Assembly: GCA_023438325.1 (NCBI GenBank)
Contig: JAEXRB010000333.1
Coordinates: 1 to 11,555, forward strand
Origin: Pseudomonadota bacterium
Lineage (GTDB): Bacteria > Pseudomonadota > Gammaproteobacteria > Xanthomonadales > Xanthomonadaceae
Direction of reading: 5' to 3'
DNA length: 11,555 nt
A program made the position numbers and the translations under genes. Under the pieces are notes generated by a model. It was not told where the DNA came from. It saw only the letters and a list, made by a program, of their open reading frames with translations, and made no database searches. Below are positions 6,709-11,555 of the stretch, in pieces (position 1 is the first letter of the stretch; every line of letters begins with the position of its first letter).

Positions 6709-6714
6709 TATACT
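6709..6714 (+). promoter_or_regulatory. Predicted -10 box of the ssb-rml operon
   Basis: TATACT matches TATAAT in five of six bases. No convincing -35 box lies 16 to 18 bases upstream. The start would be near 6721, giving a leader of about 43 bases with AAGGA at 6750-6754, nine bases before ATG 6764. No LexA-type palindrome is visible around it. Confidence 0.4.
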
Positions 6715-6763
6715 ACGGTGTCATCCCGCCGCCCCGTCGCGGCTTTCCGAAGGAACCACGCAT

Positions 6764-7330
6764 ATGGCGCGCGGCATCAACAAGGTCATTCTGGTGGGCA
6801 ATCTGGGGGCCGACCCGGAGACCCGCTATTCCACTTCCGGTTCGGCGATCACGCAGATTCGCATCGCCACCTCCGAAAGCTGGCGCGACAAGCAGACCGG
6901 CGAGCAGCAGGAACGTACCGAGTGGCACCGGGTGAAGTTCTTCGGCAAATTGGCGGAGATCGCCGGCGAATACCTGCGCAAGGGTTCACAGGTGTACGTG
7001 GAAGGCTCGCTGCGCACTGACAAGTACACCGGTCAGGATGGCGTTGAGCGCTACAGCACCGACATCATCGCCAACGAAATGCAGATGCTCGGCGGGCGTG
7101 GTGGCGAAGGCGGCGGCAGTCGCGCCGAACGTGCGCCGCGCAGCGGCGGCTACGATGCGCCACGCGGTGGCAATGATGGTTTCGAGACGCGCGGTGGTGC
7201 CGGCTACGACGCGCCACGCAGCGGTGGATTCGAGCAGCGTGGCGCGCCGCCCCCCGGAGGGCAGCAGCGCGCGCCTGCGCCGTCACGCGCCCCGGCTGAC
7301 GATTTCGGCGACGATGACATCCCGTTCTAA
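6764..7330 (+). CDS. ssb: Single-stranded DNA-binding protein
   Basis: A 188-residue SSB that coats single-stranded DNA in replication, recombination and repair. The OB fold covers residues 1-110: MARGINKVILVGNLGADPE at the start, ESWRDKQTGE (38-47), TEWHRVKFFGKLAEIA (52-67), YLRKGSQVYVEG (70-81) and MQMLGG (106-111). DNA-stacking aromatics W40, W54 and F60 match the E. coli positions; E. coli W88 is Y88 here. Residues 112-178 are a Gly/Arg/Pro-rich disordered linker with an imperfect duplication of YDAPR-type units. The tip DDDIPF (183-188) is the canonical partner-binding tail for proteins such as Exo I and PriA. The start is set by AAGGA at 6750-6754 and the conserved MARG N-terminus; the longer frame from 6689 overlaps the promoter. 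The stop lies four bases before rmlB, an unusual neighbour. Confidence 0.97.
   Translation: MARGINKVILVGNLGADPETRYSTSGSAITQIRIATSESWRDKQTGEQQERTEWHRVKFFGKLAEIAGEYLRKGSQVYVEGSLRTDKYTGQDGVERYSTDIIANEMQMLGGRGGEGGGSRAERAPRSGGYDAPRGGNDGFETRGGAGYDAPRSGGFEQRGAPPPGGQQRAPAPSRAPADDFGDDDIPF
7147..7219 (+). repeat. ssb: Imperfect tandem duplication in the SSB linker
   Basis: The 19 bases at 7147-7165 recur at 7201-7219 with one mismatch, exactly 54 bases (18 codons) apart. They encode YDAPRGG (130-136) and YDAPRSG (148-154); each is followed by a Gly-Phe-Glu and Arg-Gly stretch. This looks like expansion of the disordered linker by duplication. Confidence 0.7.
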
Positions 7331-7334
7331 GACG

Positions 7335-8384
7335 ATGCCCACCGCACTCATTACTGGCGGCGCCGGTTTCATTGGCGGCAATTTCGTGCGCGGAGCCATC
7401 GCCGATGGCTGGACGGTGATCAATCTCGATGCGCTGACCTACGCCGGCAATCTCGATACGCTTGCCGGCCTGGCAGTACCTGAGCGGCACCATTTCGTGC
7501 AGGGCGATATTGGTGACGCGGCGCTGGTGGCGCGCTTGCTGGCTGAACATCGTCCGCAAGCGGTCATCAATTTTGCCGCCGAAAGCCATGTGGATCGTTC
7601 CATCGATGGCCCGGCCGCCTTCGTGCAGACCAATGTGGTGGGCACCTTGAGCCTGCTGGAATGCGCACGCGACTATTGGCGTGAACTGACCGATACCGAG
7701 CGCGCCGCGTTTCGCTTCCTGCATGTCTCCACCGACGAGGTTTACGGTTCGCTGGGCGACACCGGCAAGTTCACCGAAACCACGCCGTATGCGCCCAATT
7801 CCCCGTACTCGGCCTCGAAGGCCGCGTCCGATCATCTGGTGCGCGCGTTCCACCACACCTACGGGCTGCCGGTGCTCACCACCAATTGCTCGAACAATTA
7901 CGGCCCTTTCCAGTTCCCGGAAAAACTCATCCCGCTGGTGATCGCCAAGGCTTTGGCTGGAGAGCCGCTGCCGGTGTACGGCGATGGCAGCAACGTGCGT
8001 GATTGGCTGTATGTGGAAGACCATTGCGCCGCCATCCGCGCCGTTCTTGCCGGCGGTCGTGTGGGCGAGGTCTACAACATCGGCGGTGACGCCGAGCGTC
8101 GCAACATCGAGGTGGTGCATACGATCTGTGCGCTGCTCGATGCGCGTCGTCCGCGTGCCGATGGCGTGCCGCGCCACTCGCAGATCGTGTTCGTGAAAGA
8201 TCGCCCCGGACACGACCGCCGTTACGCCATCGATTCAAGCAAGTTGCAGACCGAGCTGGGCTGGCGGCCGCAAGTGGATTTCGATGCCGGCATCGCACGC
8301 ACCGTGGATTGGTACCTGGGTCATCAGGACTGGGTGAATCGCGTGCTGGACGGCAGTTACCGCATGGAGCGGCTGGGGCACTGA
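7335..8384 (+). CDS. rmlB: dTDP-glucose 4,6-dehydratase
   Basis: A 349-residue extended short-chain dehydrogenase that converts dTDP-D-glucose to dTDP-4-keto-6-deoxy-D-glucose, the second step to dTDP-L-rhamnose. Features are the NAD-binding GGAGFIGG (8-15), LDALTYAGNL (31-40), AAESHVDRSI (81-90), the catalytic STDEVYG (132-138), Y158-K162 in YSASK, NCSNNYGPFQFPEKLIP (184-200), YGDGSNVRDWLYVEDH (215-230) and DRPGHDRRYAID (289-300). RmlB is normally about 350-360 residues, so it is full length. ATG 7335 puts the Rossmann motif at the usual distance from the N-terminus. An in-frame ATG at 7314 would overlap ssb by 17 bases and add seven residues; neither start has a strong ribosome site, which suggests coupling to ssb translation. 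The gene lies 18 bases ahead of rmlA. Confidence 0.95.
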   Translation: MPTALITGGAGFIGGNFVRGAIADGWTVINLDALTYAGNLDTLAGLAVPERHHFVQGDIGDAALVARLLAEHRPQAVINFAAESHVDRSIDGPAAFVQTNVVGTLSLLECARDYWRELTDTERAAFRFLHVSTDEVYGSLGDTGKFTETTPYAPNSPYSASKAASDHLVRAFHHTYGLPVLTTNCSNNYGPFQFPEKLIPLVIAKALAGEPLPVYGDGSNVRDWLYVEDHCAAIRAVLAGGRVGEVYNIGGDAERRNIEVVHTICALLDARRPRADGVPRHSQIVFVKDRPGHDRRYAIDSSKLQTELGWRPQVDFDAGIARTVDWYLGHQDWVNRVLDGSYRMERLGH

Positions 8385-8402
8385 AACCCTGATCGAGATG
8401 AC

Positions 8403-9305
8403 ATGACATCGACTTCTTCGGCCGCGACCGATCGCGGCATCATCCTTGCCGGAGGCTCCGGCACGCGGCTGTATCCGATCACCCAGGGCGTTTCCAAGCA
8501 GCTCCTGCCGGTGTACGACAAGCCCATGATTTATTACCCGCTGGCTACCTTGATGATGGCCGGCATCCGTCGCGTGCTGGTGATCAATACGCCGCACGAA
8601 CAGGCACTGTTCCGCACCCTGCTCGGCGATGGCAGCCAGTGGGGCATGCAGATCGAATATGCGGTGCAGCCCAGCCCCGATGGCTTGGCGCAGGCATTCC
8701 TGATCGGTCGCCAGTTCGTTGATGCCAAGCCGAGCTGTCTGGTGCTGGGCGACAACATCTTCCACGGTCACGGGCTGCAAGCCTCGTTGCGCAATGCCGC
8801 GCAGCGGACGGAAGGCGCCACCGTGTTCGGTTATCGCGTCAGTGACCCCGAGCGCTACGGCGTGGCCGAATTCGATGCGGATGGGCGTGTCATAGGGCTG
8901 GAGGAAAAACCCGCCAAACCCAAGTCGCACCATGCCGTCACCGGCCTGTATTTCTATGACGCCAAGGTGTGCGACTACGCCGCCGAATTGAAGCCGTCGG
9001 CGCGCGGAGAACTGGAAATCACCGATCTCAACCGGCGCTATCTGGAAGAAGGCACGCTGCACCTCGAACGCCTAGGGCGCGGTTGCGCGTGGTTGGATAC
9101 CGGTACGCACGAGTCGTTGCTGCAGGCCGGTAATTTCATCCAGACGTTGCAGGAGCGGCAAGGTTTGCAGGTGTGCTGCCCGGAGGAAATCGCGTGGCGC
9201 AATCGCTGGATCGACGATGCCGCACTGGAGCGCCTTGCCACGCCGTTGGCGAAAAACGGGTATGGCCAGTATCTGCTCGCGCTGTTGCGCGGTGAGCTGG
9301 CATGA
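8403..9305 (+). CDS. rmlA: Glucose-1-phosphate thymidylyltransferase
   Basis: A 300-residue nucleotidyltransferase joining dTTP and glucose-1-phosphate to give dTDP-glucose and pyrophosphate, the first step of the rhamnose pathway. Visible are the pyrophosphorylase signature LAGGSGTRLYPIT (15-27), SKQLLPVYDKPMIYYPL (31-47), QPSPDGLAQAF (89-99), LGDNIFHG with the probable metal ligand D117, EEKP in the sugar-binding region, and GELEITDLNRRYL. Length and motifs match the RmlA/RfbA family, including the C-terminal extension that carries the allosteric site in known enzymes, where dTDP-rhamnose inhibits. The start has only a weak GAG upstream. A two-codon ORF (ATG ACA TGA, 8398-8406) overlaps the start codon out of frame. 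The stop overlaps the rmlC start by four bases. Confidence 0.96.
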   Translation: MTSTSSAATDRGIILAGGSGTRLYPITQGVSKQLLPVYDKPMIYYPLATLMMAGIRRVLVINTPHEQALFRTLLGDGSQWGMQIEYAVQPSPDGLAQAFLIGRQFVDAKPSCLVLGDNIFHGHGLQASLRNAAQRTEGATVFGYRVSDPERYGVAEFDADGRVIGLEEKPAKPKSHHAVTGLYFYDAKVCDYAAELKPSARGELEITDLNRRYLEEGTLHLERLGRGCAWLDTGTHESLLQAGNFIQTLQERQGLQVCCPEEIAWRNRWIDDAALERLATPLAKNGYGQYLLALLRGELA

Positions 9306-9859
9306 AGCTGATCGAAACCGGACTGCCGGGCTGCGTGGTGATCGAGCCGCGGGTGTTCGGCGATGCGCGCGGCTTCTTCTACGAAAGCTGGAACAAGGCC
9401 CGTTTTGCCGAGGCCGGCCTGCACATGACATTCGTGCAGGGCAATGTCTCCGCTTCCGCGCGCGGCGTGCTGCGCGGGCTGCATTACCAGTGGCCGAATC
9501 CGCAGGGCAAGCTGGTCAGCGTGCTGGAGGGCGAGGTGTACGACGTGGCGGTGGATATCCGTCGTGGCTCACCCACGTTCGGGCGTTGGACGGCGGTGAT
9601 GCTCACGGCCGAAAACAAACGACACTTCTGGATTCCTGAAGGCTTTGCCCACGGCTTTGCCGTGGTGTCCGAGCGTGCCGTGTTCACTTATCAATGCACC
9701 GCCGCGTATGACGCTGCTGCCGATGCCGGCGTGCGCTGGAACGATGCCGCCATCGGCATCGATTGGCCATTGGCCGTGCCGACCCTGTCGGAGAAGGATG
9801 CCAAGGCGCCGTTTCTGGCCGATATTCACCCCGAACGCCTGCCGACCTGCACGCCATGA
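9302..9859 (+). CDS. rmlC: dTDP-4-dehydrorhamnose 3,5-epimerase
   Basis: A 185-residue cupin-fold epimerase that inverts C3 and C5 of dTDP-4-keto-6-deoxy-glucose, the third rhamnose step. Key segments are DARGFFYESWN (21-31), QGNVSASARGVLRGLHYQ (46-63) with the catalytic-base candidate H61, PQGKLVSVLEGEVYDVAVD (67-85) with K70, IPEGFAHGFAV (111-121) and the probable acid Y130. The length matches the RmlC family (about 180-185). ATG 9302 overlaps the rmlA stop in ATGA, and its own TGA overlaps the rmlD start in the same way, so the three genes are likely translationally coupled. Confidence 0.96.
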   Translation: MKLIETGLPGCVVIEPRVFGDARGFFYESWNKARFAEAGLHMTFVQGNVSASARGVLRGLHYQWPNPQGKLVSVLEGEVYDVAVDIRRGSPTFGRWTAVMLTAENKRHFWIPEGFAHGFAVVSERAVFTYQCTAAYDAAADAGVRWNDAAIGIDWPLAVPTLSEKDAKAPFLADIHPERLPTCTP

Positions 9860-10764
9860 GGATCCTGCTTCTGGGAGCATCAGGGCAGGTGGGCTTCGAG
9901 CTGCACCGCGGTCTGGATGCCTTGGGCGAAGTCATTCCCGCGACCCGCGACGGTACGCTGCCGGGCGGTGGCGTGGCGCGTGCGGCGGATCTTTCCAATC
10001 CTGATGCGCTCAAGGCCTCGCTGGACGAACTCGCGCCGCAACTCATCGTCAACGCCGCCGCCTACACTGCGGTGGATCGGGCCGAATCAGAGCCCGTGCT
10101 GGCGCAGGCGATCAACGCCGATGCTCCTGCGGCATTGGCGCGCTGGTGCGCCGTGCACGGCGCCAAGCTGGTGCATTACTCCACCGATTACGTGTTCGAC
10201 GGCCAGGGCACACGGCCTTGGCGCGAGGACGATGCCACGGCACCGCTCGGGGCATATGGCCGCAGCAAGCGCGACGGTGAAATCGGCATAGCGCAAAGCG
10301 GTTGCGAGCACCTGATCCTGCGCACCGCCTGGGTCTACGCCGCGCGCGGACACAATTTCCTGCGCACCATGTTGCGCCTGGCTGGCGAGCGCGATCATTT
10401 GCGCGTGGTCGCCGATCAAATCGGCTCGCCGACGCCTGCGCGCTGGATTGCCGCCGTCACCTGTGCGCTCGTGGCACGTTGGCGGGCTGGCGCCGAATGG
10501 CCTTCCGGCATCGTCCATCTCACCGCAAGCGGTAAAACGAGCTGGCACGGATTTGCAGAAGCGATTTTCGCGGCCGCCGTGGAGGCGGGCATGCTGGAGT
10601 GCGCGCCGACGGTGGAAGCGATTGCGAGCTCTGCTTATCCGACGCCGGCACAGCGCCCGGCGTATTCCTGCCTTGATACGTCCGCATTGCATGCACGTTT
10701 CGGTGTGTCCCTGCCGGACTGGCGCATTGGCGTGACCCAGACGCTGGCCGAAATGGCGCGTTGA
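9856..10764 (+). CDS. rmlD: dTDP-4-dehydrorhamnose reductase
   Basis: A 302-residue short-chain reductase that reduces dTDP-4-keto-L-rhamnose to dTDP-L-rhamnose with NAD(P)H, the last step of the pathway. It shows the nucleotide-binding GASGQVGFEL (7-16), NAAAYTAVDRAES (66-78), YSTDYVFDG (108-116), the catalytic pair Y134-K138 in YGRSK, LRTAWVY (155-161), VVADQIGSPTPA (184-195) and GIVHLTASGKTSWHGFA (218-234). ATG 9856 overlaps the rmlC stop by four bases and places the Rossmann motif at the N-terminus. The frame stays open upstream to 9763, but that part lies inside rmlC. Length matches the family (about 300). Confidence 0.96.
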   Translation: MRILLLGASGQVGFELHRGLDALGEVIPATRDGTLPGGGVARAADLSNPDALKASLDELAPQLIVNAAAYTAVDRAESEPVLAQAINADAPAALARWCAVHGAKLVHYSTDYVFDGQGTRPWREDDATAPLGAYGRSKRDGEIGIAQSGCEHLILRTAWVYAARGHNFLRTMLRLAGERDHLRVVADQIGSPTPARWIAAVTCALVARWRAGAEWPSGIVHLTASGKTSWHGFAEAIFAAAVEAGMLECAPTVEAIASSAYPTPAQRPAYSCLDTSALHARFGVSLPDWRIGVTQTLAEMAR

Positions 10765-10771
10765 TTTTTAT

Positions 10772-10776
10772 GGAGA
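10772..10776 (+). promoter_or_regulatory. manC: Ribosome binding site favouring a GTG start for manC
   Basis: GGAGA at 10772-10776 lies five bases before GTG 10782. The same bases overlap the end of an in-frame ATG at 10770, which itself has only TTGATTTTT upstream. The GTG start gives an N-terminus (MAPLIPVILSGG) closer to the family. Confidence 0.6.
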
Positions 10777-10781
10777 ACTTC

Positions 10782-11555
10782 GTGGCCCCTTTGATTCCCG
10801 TGATCCTTTCCGGTGGCGCCGGAACGCGTCTTTGGCCGGTTTCGCGCCGCGCCTTTCCCAAGCCGTTCATGCGCTTGGCCAATGGCGAATCGTTGCTTGG
10901 CCGCACCTTGAATCGTGCGCTGGCGGTGGCTGACGGCAACGAAGTGGTCACGGTCACCGGTGCGGACTATCGCTTCCTGACCGCCGACGAATACGCCCGC
11001 AGCGCGGTGCGCGATTTCCGCTCGCGCCTGCTGCTGGAGCCGGCCGGTCGCAACACTGCACCGGCCATCGTGCTGGCCGCACTGGATATCCGTGAACGTC
11101 ATGGTGAGGACGCCCAGCTTCTGGTGCTTCCGGCCGATCACCTGATCGATGACGTGGATGCGTTCGTGCGCGACGTGGCGGCTGCACGTGCGCTGGCGGC
11201 GCAGGGTCATCTGGTGACGTTCGGCATCGTGCCGACGGCGCCTGAAACCGGATTCGGCTACATCCGCGCCGGCATGCCGCTGGAAGGAGGATTTTCCATC
11301 GATGCATTCGTCGAAAAGCCCGACCTTCCCACGGCCGAAAACTATGTGGCCGCCGGCAACTATTTCTGGAACGCCGGCATGTTCTGTTTCACCGCACGCG
11401 ATCTACTTGCCGCCGCGCAAAGCACTTGCCCGGACGTCTTTTCCGCCGCACAGGCCTGTCTTGCCGCGACTGCGCGCCAGAGTGATGTGGTGGCGTTCGA
11501 CAAGCCCGGCTTCCTTGCCCAACCCGATATTTCCATCGACTACGCCGTGATGGAG
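10782..11555 (+). CDS. manC: Mannose-1-phosphate guanylyltransferase (GDP-mannose pyrophosphorylase), N-terminal part
   Basis: The frame runs uninterrupted for 258 codons to the window end with no stop, so the gene is cut by the edge. The family makes GDP-mannose from GTP and mannose-1-phosphate. In Xanthomonas the equivalent XanB is a type II enzyme of about 470 residues with a C-terminal phosphomannose isomerase domain; whether that domain is present here cannot be seen. Motifs are SGGAGTRLWPVSRRAFPKPF (10-29), LLEPAGRNTAPAI (84-96), LVLPADHLI (114-122), TGFGYI (156-161), FVEKP (176-180), YFWNAGMF (194-201) and SIDYAVME (251-258). The signature reads PKPF rather than the common PKQF. It follows rmlD by 17 bases with no terminator, so it is probably in the same operon. 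An alternative ATG at 10770 would add four residues. Confidence 0.93.
   Translation, partial: MAPLIPVILSGGAGTRLWPVSRRAFPKPFMRLANGESLLGRTLNRALAVADGNEVVTVTGADYRFLTADEYARSAVRDFRSRLLLEPAGRNTAPAIVLAALDIRERHGEDAQLLVLPADHLIDDVDAFVRDVAAARALAAQGHLVTFGIVPTAPETGFGYIRAGMPLEGGFSIDAFVEKPDLPTAENYVAAGNYFWNAGMFCFTARDLLAAAQSTCPDVFSAAQACLAATARQSDVVAFDKPGFLAQPDISIDYAVME

Noticed and set aside
6700..6725. LexA-type (SOS) box ahead of ssb
   Set aside because: TACTA occurs at 6711-6715, but the partner half TTAG at the Xanthomonas-type spacing is absent, and there is no CTG-N10-CAG palindrome.
7314..7334. In-frame ATG at 7314 as the rmlB start
   Set aside because: It overlaps ssb by 17 bases, has no ribosome site and places the GGAGFIG motif further from the N-terminus than is usual. 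It remains possible.
7065..8213. Long minus-strand open frame opposite ssb and rmlB, and a similar one at 8235-9062 opposite rmlA
   Set aside because: Both lie over strongly recognised genes and have no recognisable domain or start signal.
9763..9855. Upstream extension of the rmlD frame
   Set aside because: It lies inside rmlC. The nucleotide-binding motif is correctly N-terminal only when translation starts at 9856.
1..11555. CRISPR array, tRNA or rRNA genes, insertion sequences, phage or defence genes
   Set aside because: No spaced direct repeats, cloverleaf, transposase or terminal inverted repeats were seen. Nearly every base belongs to recognised chromosomal genes.

Overview
The window reads as ordinary chromosome from a GC-rich gammaproteobacterium. 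The gene families and the order rmlB-rmlA-rmlC-rmlD followed by a GDP-mannose pyrophosphorylase gene point to Xanthomonadales (Xanthomonadaceae or Rhodanobacteraceae). This placement is inferred from gene order and protein similarity judged by eye; genus cannot be fixed. I see no phage, transposon, CRISPR array, tRNA or rRNA, and coding density is very high, the longest gap being 125 bases.

Layout. (a) 1-1392: the C-terminal end of a very large NAD-dependent glutamate dehydrogenase, closed by a two-way terminator shared with the next gene. (b) 1462-5560: a PaaX-like repressor gene on the minus strand, diverging from an AidB-family acyl-CoA dehydrogenase gene and an acyl-CoA ligase gene on the plus strand. 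The intergenic region holds two overlapping face-to-face promoters built on nested inverted repeats. (c) 5641-6654: ispB, octaprenyl diphosphate synthase, on the minus strand, possibly made from a leaderless message. (d) 6764-11555: ssb, then rmlB, rmlA, rmlC, rmlD and the 5' part of manC (xanB), all on the plus strand with gaps of at most 18 bases or 4-base ATGA overlaps.

How the genes work together. The four Rml enzymes convert glucose-1-phosphate and dTTP to dTDP-L-rhamnose. ManC would supply GDP-mannose (and, if bifunctional, fructose-6-phosphate to mannose-6-phosphate interconversion). Together they provide activated sugars for LPS O-antigen or exopolysaccharide, and this is probably the start of a surface polysaccharide locus continuing past position 11555. 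In the repressor-dehydrogenase-ligase module, the ligase would activate an unknown carboxylic acid to its CoA thioester, the dehydrogenase may oxidise a CoA thioester, and the repressor may sense one. The substrate is not visible from sequence.

The most interesting parts are the symmetric divergent promoter-operator at 2331-2370, the use of an AidB relative in what looks like a small catabolic regulon, the TATAAT box six bases ahead of the ispB start codon, and the attachment of ssb to a rhamnose operon. No wholly new system could be demonstrated.
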